DNA from: Saccharicrinis sp963667815
Lineage (GTDB): Bacteria; Bacteroidota; Bacteroidia; Bacteroidales; Marinilabiliaceae
NCBI GenBank assembly: GCA_963667815.1
Contig: OY764021.1
Length of the DNA stretch: 64,000 nucleotides
Strand: one strand, 5' to 3'
In this document: positions 26,200-33,624 of the stretch, one piece after another
How positions within the stretch are numbered: position 1 is the first letter of the stretch
Layout of the letters: each line of letters starts with the position of its first letter
Position numbers and translations under genes: made by a program
Notes under the pieces: generated by a model
Databases searched by the model: none
What the model saw: only the letters and a program-made list of their open reading frames with translations
What the model was told of the DNA's origin: nothing

Positions 26200-28377
26200 C
26201 TATGCTAAATCAAAGCGGTCAGCATTCATAACTTTTACCCATGCTTTAACAAAATCATGTACAAATTTTTCCTTATTGTCGTCTTGTGCATAAACTTCGG
26301 CATAAGCACGCAATACTGAATTAGAGCCAAAAACTAAATCAACTCTGGTAGCTGTCCATTTGGTTTTTCCGCTCTTTCTTTCAACAATGTTGTAAAGATT
26401 TTCTCCAACAGGTCGCCATGAATATTGCATGTCTGTAAGATTCACAAAAAAGTCATTAGTTAAAATACCTTCTCTGTCAGTAAATACACCATGCTTTGTT
26501 CCACCGTAATTAGTACCTAATACACGCATTCCTCCAATTAAAACGGTCATTTCAGGTGCGGTTAATCCCATTAATTGAGTCCTGTCAAGAAGCATTTCTT
26601 CTGGTTTAACAGCATAATCTTTTTTCTGCCAGTTTCTAAAACCATCATGGACAGGTTCAAGTACTGAAAATGAATCCGCATCGGTCATTTCAGCTGTTGC
26701 ATCTCCACGACCAGGCGAAAATGGAACTTTTATATTAACCCCTGCATCTTGTATCGCTTTTTCAATAGCAGCACTACCAGCTAAAACAATTAAATCGGCA
26801 ATACTTACTTTTTTGCTTAATCCTGCTTGAATTTCAGCAAGTTTGCTTAAAACTTTATCAAGGCGTTCAGGTTCGTTTCCTAACCAATCTTTTTGCGGGG
26901 CAAGGCGGATTCTTGCTCCATTAGCACCACCTCTGAAATCAGAACCTCTGAAAGTTCTTGCACTATCCCAAGCAGTATTGATAAGTTCTGTTGGTGTTAA
27001 TCCGCAATTCAGAAGTTTTGTTTTTAAATCATCTATTTCTGATTCCGAAAGCGTATAATCAACAGCAGGGACAGGGTCTTGCCAAATTAAATCTTCTTTA
27101 GGGATATCTGCTCCAACGTATCGGGTTTTTGGACCTAAATCACGATGTGTAAGTTTAAACCAAGCTCGTGCAAATACATCTTTAAAATATTCAGGGTCTT
27201 TGTAAAAACGCTCTGATATTTTGCGGTACTCAGGGTCTATTTTTAATGCCATATCAGCATCTGTCATCATTGGATTTCTGCGAACATTAGGAACATGAGC
27301 ATCGAAGGGTTTGTCTTCTTCCTTAATTTCTATTGGTTCCCATTGTGAAGCTCCTGCTGGACTTTTTCTTATCTCCCATTCATAATTTAGTAGCAAATGA
27401 AAATATGTGTGATTCCATTTGTCAGGAGTTGTTGTCCATGCTCCTTCCAAACCACTTGTTACAGTATTTTCAGCATTCCCTTTTCCTTCGGGATTTTTCC
27501 ATCCAAATCCTTGTTCTTCTAAATCTGCGGTTTCAGGGTCTGCTCCAAGCTTCGAAGCATCTCCATTACCGTGAGTTTTTCCTACCGTGTGACCACCAGC
27601 TGTTAATGCAACAGTTTCTTCATCGTTCATAGCCATTCTTTCGAATGTAGCCCTCATTGCTTGTGCTGTTTTTAATGGGTCAGGTTTTCCGTCAACACCT
27701 TCGGGATTTACATAAATTAATCCCATTTGAACTGCAGCCAATGGGTTTTCAAGTGATGCTTCATCAGATTTATCCGAATACCTGTCTTTTCCTAACCAGT
27801 CTTTTTCTGCACCCCAATAAATATCTTTCTCAGGATGCCAGATATCTTCACGACCACCAGCAAAACCAAAAGTTTTGAATCCCATTGATTCATATGCCAT
27901 ATTTCCTGCAAGAATCATTAAATCTGCCCACGAAAGTTTGTTCCCATATTTTTTCTTTACTGGCCATAATAATCGGCGTGCTTTATCAAGATTCACATTG
28001 TCTGGCCAACTATTAAGCGGAGCAAATCGTTGATTACCTGTATTGCTACCTCCACGGCCGTCGGCAGTACGATATGTTCCTGCACTGTGCCATGCCATAC
28101 GAATCATCAAACCTCCATAATGTCCCCAATCGGCAGGCCACCATTCTTGGCTTTCTGTCATTAATTTTCTGAGGTCACTTTTCACTTCTTCTAAATCAAG
28201 TTTTTTGAATTCTTCTCGATAATTGAAGTTTTGACCAAGTGGATTAGTCTTTGTGTCATGTTGGTGTAGGATGTCTAAATTTAGAGCATTAGGCCACCAA
28301 CTCATTACGGAACTCTCGGTGTCTGTATTTGCACCATGCATAACTGGACACTTACCTTTTTTTGGATGTTTTTCCAT
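26200..28377 (-). CDS. katG: Catalase-peroxidase KatG
   Basis: 725 residues, full bifunctional length with two peroxidase-like halves. Distal heme residues Arg93, Trp96 and His97 in RMAWHSAGTYR; proximal histidine in GGHTVGKTHG; Tyr in MGLIYVNPEG and Met in GGMRVLGTNYGG complete the Met-Tyr-Trp adduct set. Removes hydrogen peroxide. No signal peptide, so cytoplasmic. It is the first gene of the katG/perR-prx cassette with its own terminator. A dyad at 28413 upstream fits Fur/PerR-type control. Presence in an oxygen-sensitive lineage would favour aerotolerance (inference). Confidence 0.97.
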   Translation of the reverse strand: MEKHPKKGKCPVMHGANTDTESSVMSWWPNALNLDILHQHDTKTNPLGQNFNYREEFKKLDLEEVKSDLRKLMTESQEWWPADWGHYGGLMIRMAWHSAGTYRTADGRGGSNTGNQRFAPLNSWPDNVNLDKARRLLWPVKKKYGNKLSWADLMILAGNMAYESMGFKTFGFAGGREDIWHPEKDIYWGAEKDWLGKDRYSDKSDEASLENPLAAVQMGLIYVNPEGVDGKPDPLKTAQAMRATFERMAMNDEETVALTAGGHTVGKTHGNGDASKLGADPETADLEEQGFGWKNPEGKGNAENTVTSGLEGAWTTTPDKWNHTYFHLLLNYEWEIRKSPAGASQWEPIEIKEEDKPFDAHVPNVRRNPMMTDADMALKIDPEYRKISERFYKDPEYFKDVFARAWFKLTHRDLGPKTRYVGADIPKEDLIWQDPVPAVDYTLSESEIDDLKTKLLNCGLTPTELINTAWDSARTFRGSDFRGGANGARIRLAPQKDWLGNEPERLDKVLSKLAEIQAGLSKKVSIADLIVLAGSAAIEKAIQDAGVNIKVPFSPGRGDATAEMTDADSFSVLEPVHDGFRNWQKKDYAVKPEEMLLDRTQLMGLTAPEMTVLIGGMRVLGTNYGGTKHGVFTDREGILTNDFFVNLTDMQYSWRPVGENLYNIVERKSGKTKWTATRVDLVFGSNSVLRAYAEVYAQDDNKEKFVHDFVKAWVKVMNADRFDLA

Positions 28378-28412
28378 AATTAAAAGCTTTATTGAATTGA
28401 AGGTTAATATTT

Positions 28413-28434
28413 TGATTCATTATAATTGAAATCA
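28413..28434. promoter_or_regulatory. Candidate PerR operator upstream of katG
   Basis: TGATT-N12-AATCA with an ATTATAAT core, 36-57 bases upstream of the katG start. It resembles Fur/PerR boxes (TTATAAT repeats in inverted order). Family-level inference; the match to the Bacillus PerR consensus is partial. Confidence 0.4.
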
Positions 28435-28539
28435 CGCTAAAAGAGATTTATTCTCAATTAGAGTTAAACCAAGTTATGAATTATCAATTATCAAGTCAAA
28501 CGAAAACTTATTTTTTTGCAGTAGTGCGGTGGAAAAAAA

Positions 28540-28595
28540 CAGCTCTTTTGTAAATTTTGGTCGTGGGTCAGCTCGAGCGATTTGCAAATGTGCTG
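28540..28595 (+). ncRNA. Structured hairpin element, copy 2
   Basis: Outer stem CAGC/GCTG, internal loop TCT/TGT, inner stem TTTGTAAAT/ATTTGCAAA (one G-T pair), and a 24-base apical loop beginning TTTGGTC and ending GCG, the same architecture as at 24868-24933 with different but still pairing stem bases. The two lie on either side of the prx-perR-katG genes, on the same strand. The remaining DNA between katG and attC-3 holds no supported gene. Confidence 0.45.
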
Positions 28596-28770
28596 ATTGC
28601 GGGTGGGATTCAAATTTTGCACTAAAGTATCATAAAAGCGGTGCGAGGGGAGAAAAACAAAATAAATTCCCTTCAAGTTTGCACCTACTTATCTGCGAGG
28701 TAGTATCGTTCCCTTTTTCTTTTAAAAATTCAGGGTATAATGTTAGAATATCTCGGTCTCTTTTGCTTGC

Positions 28771-28901
28771 GTACAACGTATTGTGCTATGAATAGTTGCC
28801 GATTGCGGGTTACTATCCTGTCCAGTTACACCTATCTTAACGCGGGCTACAACTTTTGAATAACCTACTAAACGGCAATTATTTATGAGCACGTGTTGGT
28901 T
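28771..28901 (-). repeat. attC-like site 3 (131 bp)
   Basis: Outer cores GTACAAC (28771) and GTTGGTT (28895). Arms GTGCTATGAATAGTTGCCG and CGGCAATTATTTATGAGCAC pair well. It ends 5 bases before the stop codon of the next minus-strand gene. Confidence 0.78.
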
Positions 28902-28905
28902 GCAG

Positions 28906-29625
28906 TTATTTCATTCTAATCAGTAATTTCATAAAAGAACTTGTCATTTCATATATAAACTCAATTTCACTTTCAATTACAGCGTCATTGTGTTTCACAT
29001 AAGAATTTTGATACTTTGAAAAGTAATCAATTAATTTTACAAACATATTCGTTAACTCTTTAGAGCCATTTGTTTTTTGAATAAATGTTCCTATTTCCCC
29101 TAATTGATTTTCCAAAGATTTTTCATTTCCAAGAACAGATTTTAACAATAACTCTAAAGATAGCCGTAAATCATCTAATAAATTACGCTCGAATATTTTA
29201 TTCTGAAATTTCTGAAGTGCTTCTTCATAAAGCTTCAAAGAGTCTTTATAATCAGAAAGCCAATGTATTGTTTCTTCAATCAAAGTCTCATTAATATCAG
29301 AATCTGTAACTGTACTTAATTCTCCATATCTTGTTACAAGTTTAATTTTTAAGTCCTTTACATCATTATTTCCTTTAAAGCTATCAAGTTCGCATAACTC
29401 TTTAATGATTTTAAATTGTTGCTCAGGGTTGAATGCTTTTAAGTTTTCTTTTAATGCTGTACGTTTATTTGGCAAATCTTGAAAGGGATAATTTGAGTGA
29501 GGAATATCAACATTAAAGTCGATTGCATAAGCAGATGTGTATTCTGCAATTTTGCTACCGCTTAACCCTTTATTTGTATCTCCTAAAATATCAGCGGCAT
29601 AATTAATAAATATTGCGGGTATCAT
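28906..29625 (-). CDS. Cassette 3: possible AbiJ-NTD/HEPN-type abortive infection protein
   Basis: 239 residues, all soluble and helical. An N-terminal block (about 1-75), IPAIFINYAADILGDTNKGL, then IDFNVDIPHSNYPF and LKAFNPEQQFKIIKELCEL, resembles the N-terminal module seen in AbiJ-like proteins. The C-terminal block (about 140-239), LLDDLRLSLELLLKSVLGNE and YQNSYVKHNDAV, resembles HEPN domains. If real, it would be an RNase-type effector triggered by infection. The match is from memory of the family pattern, with no exact RxxxxH motif. It shares one base with the preceding membrane gene's stop (TAATG), so the two are coupled. Confidence 0.5.
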   Translation of the reverse strand: MIPAIFINYAADILGDTNKGLSGSKIAEYTSAYAIDFNVDIPHSNYPFQDLPNKRTALKENLKAFNPEQQFKIIKELCELDSFKGNNDVKDLKIKLVTRYGELSTVTDSDINETLIEETIHWLSDYKDSLKLYEEALQKFQNKIFERNLLDDLRLSLELLLKSVLGNEKSLENQLGEIGTFIQKTNGSKELTNMFVKLIDYFSKYQNSYVKHNDAVIESEIEFIYEMTSSFMKLLIRMK

Positions 29626-29891
29626 CAGGCTTCAAGTTCTTTTGTTTCTTTTTCACTATCATTTTCCTCCGTTTTTACTGTTGCAAGTAAGATTGAACCT
29701 GCAATCGCCATTAAACCATAAAAAATAGGACTATTAGATGCTCCTCCTTCATCGCCTCTTCCAAAGGTTTTATAATCATATTTAAACCAATCCCAGTCGA
29801 ATTGATAAGATAATGCCACTAGCATTCCAATTACGGAAAAACCAATTAGGGTATATCCAAGAATCATTTTTGTTTTCTCTAGATTTTTCAT
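29625..29891 (-). CDS. Cassette 3: small two-pass membrane protein
   Basis: 88 residues with membrane segments at about 10-28 and 57-72, a Trp/Tyr/Asp-rich connecting loop (FDWDWFKYDYKTFGRGDEGG) and an acidic tail NDSEKETKELEA. No family recognised. It is translationally coupled to the following AbiJ/HEPN-like gene and starts 29 bases from attC-2. It may anchor or sense for its partner; this is inference from coupling only. Confidence 0.6.
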   Translation of the reverse strand: MKNLEKTKMILGYTLIGFSVIGMLVALSYQFDWDWFKYDYKTFGRGDEGGASNSPIFYGLMAIAGSILLATVKTEENDSEKETKELEA

Positions 29892-29919
29892 ATTTCTCTA
29901 TTTTGTGTTTATTAATTGC

Positions 29920-30051
29920 AACCAACGTTTGATGGTATGGTGTCGTGCGGGATTACGAAGCGATTTCCTGTCAGTTTACACCGACTTTTTTTACGAGCCA
30001 CGAACCTTCGCAAACCCCTGAAACCCGCATGCACTATACCATGTGTTGTGT
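29920..30051 (-). repeat. attC-like site 2 (132 bp)
   Basis: Outer cores AACCAAC (29920) and GTTGTGT (30045). Arms TGGTATGGTGTCGTGCGGG and CCCGCATGCACTATACCA pair. The stop codon of the next gene lies about 20 bases to the right. Confidence 0.78.
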
Positions 30052-30069
30052 GGCGTAAATTATTTAATA

Positions 30070-30486
30070 TCATTCATTTACATCAATCAATTCATCAGTA
30101 ATTATCAGAGTATAATCTGCCGACCATTTTGAGGTTTTATTATATATCCAATTTTCTGGTTGCCATAATTGTTTCTCAATCTTTACACTATCAACATATG
30201 TATCAAATACCAATTCGTTGAAGTATGCCATTCCATGGTCTTTTATGCAATCATGTGCTGGACTATTCAAGGGTGCATCAATTATCCTAATTATTTTTTC
30301 TTCTCCTTCCGATAGTTTTATCGTCTGTCCATATTCTTTTGAACTTGAATATTGACTTGATTCATAATAGAATCGTAACTCAATTTTCTTCGAAGTCTCA
30401 TTTTTAGCTTTAAATGTATATGAACCCTGATAATCACAGCCAAATAGAGTCAACAATAAAATAATATAAAGTATGCTTCTCATCAT
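30070..30486 (-). CDS. Cassette 2: lipoprotein of unknown function, paralogue 2
   Basis: 138 residues. Lipoprotein signal with lipobox LFGC (Cys16), then a beta-rich mature domain (YTFKAKNETSKKIELRFYYE, IKLSEGEEKIIRIID) ending in WSADYTLIITDELID. The layout (short lipoprotein, a strand pattern of conjugal NETS-type segment, a Trp-rich patch before a last beta strand) repeats in the gene next to it, so the two are probably ancient duplicates. It follows that gene by 9 bases. No family recognised. Confidence 0.65.
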   Translation of the reverse strand: MMRSILYIILLLTLFGCDYQGSYTFKAKNETSKKIELRFYYESSQYSSSKEYGQTIKLSEGEEKIIRIIDAPLNSPAHDCIKDHGMAYFNELVFDTYVDSVKIEKQLWQPENWIYNKTSKWSADYTLIITDELIDVNE

Positions 30487-30495
30487 TTCTAATTT

Positions 30496-30906
30496 TTAGT
30501 CGTTAAGAATGTTTTCATCTATCTTTAGTTTATAGATGCCGCTTTCATCAACAGAACCCATTTCGAAACTCCAAAATTCTCTTTTTGTAAAATCTTTCTC
30601 CTGCTTGATGTTGTCAATAAAAAACTCAAAAGACTCAATTGTATCAGTCGGTTTATATAAATCAACAATTTTTTTGTTATCATCGTAATGAATTTTCTCC
30701 CCAATTATTATTTTCTCTCCAGGCATTACAAAAAATGTATCAATCGGGATTATCCAAAAATCTGATGTATTAAGAGGAACAACTTTTACAATTGAAGTCG
30801 AAAGTTGATTTTCAATAACATATTCATAAAACTTAGTATGACTATAATCTGGTTCGCATCCAGAAATAATCATCATTGTTAAAATCCAAAAAAATACTGT
30901 TTTCAT
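30496..30906 (-). CDS. Cassette 2: lipoprotein of unknown function, paralogue 1
   Basis: 136 residues. Lipoprotein signal with lipobox IISGC (Cys17), mature part FYEYVIENQLSTSIVKVVPL, then FFVMPGEKIIIGEKIHYDD and FWSFEMGSVDESGIYKLKID, probably an all-beta domain. First gene of the cassette, start 38 bases from attC-1. Similar length, signal and strand order to the downstream gene suggest a duplicated pair. Outer-membrane location expected; function unknown. Confidence 0.65.
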   Translation of the reverse strand: MKTVFFWILTMMIISGCEPDYSHTKFYEYVIENQLSTSIVKVVPLNTSDFWIIPIDTFFVMPGEKIIIGEKIHYDDNKKIVDLYKPTDTIESFEFFIDNIKQEKDFTKREFWSFEMGSVDESGIYKLKIDENILND

Positions 30907-30943
30907 ATTTTCTCAATTTGTAGTAGGTGTCTTTTTTTATGCC

Positions 30944-31074
30944 ACACAACGGTTGCTGGATGAAGTCGTGGCGCATTAGTCGTGGTGTCGTGTCACCCGC
31001 TAGGGGGACTAAGACGGTAGACTAAGGTGTCAGGACGAGCCGACCGAGCCATGCTTTATGCCAGCGTGTTACCA
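30944..31074 (-). repeat. attC-like site 1 (131 bp)
   Basis: Outer cores ACACAAC (30944) and GTTACCA (31068). Arms GCTGGATGAAGTCGTGGC and GCCATGCTTTATGCCAGC pair. Shares its right part with the truncated site 8. Confidence 0.78.
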
Positions 31075-31082
31075 ACCGTAAT

Positions 31083-32186
31083 TTAGTCTTTAAGTTTAAT
31101 ATAAGAGAAATGTTCAAGTTCTGGTTTTATTAAATTCCAGTGTTCAAGATAATTCTTTGTATGGGGACTTGAAAAATGCAAAACATGTGGAAAATCTTCT
31201 ACCTTTTCAATTGGTTTTAGACCTGTAATAGTTTTATATGCCTTTTCAGTATTTAATAATATATCTGCCACATTTGTCACAAAACTTTTAGGATAAACAA
31301 GTGCATTATAGTAGCGTTCGACATAAGTCAAACCCGCTTCAACTACCATATATTGTCTTAAACGCCAACTTGGATGTGTATTGCTAGATTGTTCTTGTTC
31401 AAACTTATTATCTACTAAAATCTGACTACGTCCATAACATAACCTCATTAAAGAATAAACAGATATAAAGCTGTATTCTATATATTTATCAATTGACAGA
31501 GGAAATAGAACATTAGTCTTATTTTTAAACAAATTGATTGTATTCTTTAACATCCAACATATCGCATAACTATCAGCATCCATTTCTAATGTTTGCCTTG
31601 TAAGTGGATCTAATTTACTTTCATTGAATAGTGTAAAATTTGCTTCTTTTGATATATTATAATTATAATCAACATGTCCACGTAAAATGTGTGATAGTTC
31701 ATGTTGGAACATAAACCATAAAGCTTGATCAATTAGCATTCCTGCAAAATACTTTCTTTCTTTGTTTTTGGGAATAATTCCATTACGTTCAAGTATTCCA
31801 TAATTAATCATCGATGGCTCTTCAAGTTCTTCATCTTCTGAGTTTCCGATTTCAGGAAGAATATTTTTATAAGATAACATTCTATTGAATAAATCATAAA
31901 TAAATACCAATGCAGCATTGCTTATATATATAATATAGGAACCATCTTCTATTAATTTACTCCCTGCTTTAATTTCATCACTTATAAAAACTTTAAATTC
32001 AATTTTTGGTATTGGCCTTAGTGAATTTGCATCATGATATCCTGCTTTCGGTATCCATCTCTCTAATTTCTCAATATTCATATCAAAAAAGCTTTTAATC
32101 TTTTCGATTGCATCGATAGAATCATTTAAAGAGATAGGAAGTTCATATGGATACATACCTCGTTCTAATATTTTTTCAGTTTTCAT
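31083..32186 (-). CDS. Cassette 1: HExxH zinc metallopeptidase-like protein
   Basis: 367 residues from the ATG at 32186; the frame is open to 32219, adding 11 residues, but those would lie across the cassette boundary (GTTACCAACC, complement of 32193-32202), so the shorter start is preferred. Counting from the longer form, zinc motif His173-Glu-Leu-Ser-His177 in MFQHELSHILRGH and third ligand Glu212 in LEMDADSYAI make a gluzincin site like M48 or U49/ImmA-type enzymes. No clear signal peptide. Conserved C-terminal YVERYYNAL. Substrate unknown; regulator cleavage or phage-exclusion roles are possible. Confidence 0.68.
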   Translation of the reverse strand: MKTEKILERGMYPYELPISLNDSIDAIEKIKSFFDMNIEKLERWIPKAGYHDANSLRPIPKIEFKVFISDEIKAGSKLIEDGSYIIYISNAALVFIYDLFNRMLSYKNILPEIGNSEDEELEEPSMINYGILERNGIIPKNKERKYFAGMLIDQALWFMFQHELSHILRGHVDYNYNISKEANFTLFNESKLDPLTRQTLEMDADSYAICWMLKNTINLFKNKTNVLFPLSIDKYIEYSFISVYSLMRLCYGRSQILVDNKFEQEQSSNTHPSWRLRQYMVVEAGLTYVERYYNALVYPKSFVTNVADILLNTEKAYKTITGLKPIEKVEDFPHVLHFSSPHTKNYLEHWNLIKPELEHFSYIKLKD

Positions 32187-32192
32187 ATTTAT

Positions 32193-32326
32193 GGTTGGTA
32201 ACTTTTCAGTATCCGTCATATACTGTTATATATTTCGCCTTTGTATTTCAGTTACTAAAATGCTAAAGTAGTCAATATTTTAGGAAAATTATATGATATA
32301 ACGGATAAATAAATTGTGAAAACGAT
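32193..32326 (-). repeat. Degenerate attC- or attI-like site at the right end of the array
   Basis: Begins GGTAAC (32197-32202), the boundary of cassette 1, and contains two pairing arms: TTTTCAGTATCCGTCATATA (32203-32222) and TATATGATATAACGGATA (about 32290-32307), followed by TGAAAA pairing with TTTTCA. The distance is about 130 bases, as in the other sites, but the outer GTT core on the far side is absent. A decayed attC is more likely than an attI, since no integrase gene follows. Confidence 0.4.
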
Positions 32327-32465
32327 AATATTTTTTTGTTTTGAGTTAAACTATAAGAGTTTAAACCTGTATCGTGGCAAATAAATCCATTCTTATAGAT
32401 CATTTCTTTATTGTAAAAGCATTTTAACATGGTAAATATCAATTAATTTTATTTGCGTAGCCGTT

Positions 32466-32501
32466 TAATAAACGTTTATAAACGTCTATAAACGTTTATT
32501 A
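32466..32501. repeat. Three 10-bp tandem TATAAACGT repeats forming a near-palindrome
   Basis: TAAACGT occurs at 32469, 32479 and 32489, exactly 10 bases apart; the whole block AATAAACGTTTAT... is close to its own reverse complement. Iteron or multi-dimer operator architecture. No adjacent regulator gene. Confidence 0.55.
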
Positions 32502-33336
32502 AAAAGCAAATACATTACTATTGAATAAAACACAATCTTTCCTGTATGATCTTAATTACATGGCAATTGCAGTAAGTTGCAAAGCCAACTAAAAATTACT
32601 CGTATTTGTTTTGATGCCTATCGTAGCACTATAATCAATACTTTGTGTTTGTACCAGGTTTTACACACCATTGATACAGCTTCGATACAAGCCCGCCATT
32701 CGTCACCATTTCATTGCACGTTTTATGCATGCTCTTCGCACCCTTAGGGCAATAAAGTTGTGTAGAGACTGTGTAGCGCATGTGGAGAATTGCGAACCCG
32801 TTCCGAACAAAGGGCGTAGCAGGGGCAAAGAAAGTGCGAAGACGGTGCGAAGAGATGCGAACAAGTTGCGAAGACCATGCGAAGAAGTGCGAAGAAAAGT
32901 ATCCAAAAGTGCTAAAATGGCCAAAATCGGAATCCAAAACAGGCATTTTTGATCAAAAGTGGAATCCAAAACCACCATTTTGGGCTAAAAATGGAATTAT
33001 GGGGCATTATGGGGGTCAAAACGAAATGCAAATTCCATCACCTCAAAATATTAACTACTAATTATCAACTACTTACAAACTTAAAAAGTAACAGTAAAAT
33101 TACTGTTATTTTTTCAAATCACATTTCAATATACTTTAGTACTAACGATAAGGAAAAAGGATAAAGGATAAAGGATAAAGGAACAAGATGAAAGTAGAAT
33201 AGTAAATATCTCAATAATCTTACTCCAAACTTCTAACTCCAGACTCCCACCTCCTTAATCATCGGCCGATACCATGTTTAACCCCTGCTCTGTTATTATC
33301 TGATCAATGATTACAGGGCTTACAAAAAAAAGAAAG
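32502..33336. other. Non-coding region with degenerate short repeats
   Basis: Several overlapping ORFs on both strands span 32635-33164, but all run through a low-complexity patch of GTGCGAAGA-type repeats (about 32825-32905, irregular 10-15-base spacing), so none is supported. A second patch has AAGGATA repeated three times (about 33158-33179). No gene seen. Confidence 0.4.
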
Positions 33337-33618
33337 ATGTATGAACTTAAAAATTTCGCCATCGGTTCACTGGGTACTTTAGGAATAATGGAAGCAGCAG
33401 ATGCTCAATTATTATCAGCCCAGGATGCAGATCCACAAACACTAATTATCAGATCTGCGATCACCCTGCTAGCAGGAGTACTTACAACTGTAATTTCCAA
33501 ATGGATGCAACGCCATAAAGTTGAAAAATCAGACTCCAAAAACAAGGAAATTACTGCACCCAAAGAAAAGGGTAATAAAGTGAAAAACATATTCAAAGTT
33601 AAAAACCACAAAAAATAA
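33337..33618 (+). CDS. Small membrane-anchored protein, possibly holin-like
   Basis: 93 residues from the ATG at 33337 (MYELKNFAIGSLGTLGIMEA); an in-frame ATG at 33307 would add 10 basic residues. One clear membrane segment (about 40-60, TLIIRSAITLLAGVLTTVIS), then a strongly basic Lys-rich tail. Size and layout recall small phage holins, but there is no lysin beside it. It lies 6 bases before the DUF6266 gene, and the pair is closed by a strong terminator, so they form an operon. Function unknown. Confidence 0.55.
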   Translation: MYELKNFAIGSLGTLGIMEAADAQLLSAQDADPQTLIIRSAITLLAGVLTTVISKWMQRHKVEKSDSKNKEITAPKEKGNKVKNIFKVKNHKK

Positions 33619-33624
33619 ATCGTC

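Larger units (their letters stand above)
15965..32202. mobile_element. Integron-type gene cassette array (attC cluster without adjacent integrase gene)
   Basis: Eight cassettes with minus-strand genes are separated by attC-like imperfect palindromes. On the minus strand each starts YAACAC and ends CGTTRG-like, matching the RYYYAAC/GTTRRRY cores of integron attC sites. Seven sites measure 131-132 bp. For every cassette, the GTT-led 7 to 11 bases at one end are the reverse complement of those at the other end (for example GTTGTGTGGC at 30045 and, on minus, at 30950; GTTGGCATTA at 16014 and 17138), as the cassette-circle rule predicts. No IntI gene flanks the array. Two HUH/tyrosine-recombinase elements lie inside it. 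This is what is called a CALIN. Confidence 0.8.

Noticed and set aside
32635..33164. Five overlapping ORFs of 71-103 aa on both strands
   Set aside because: All are created by the low-complexity GCGAAG patch; no homology-like features in any frame.
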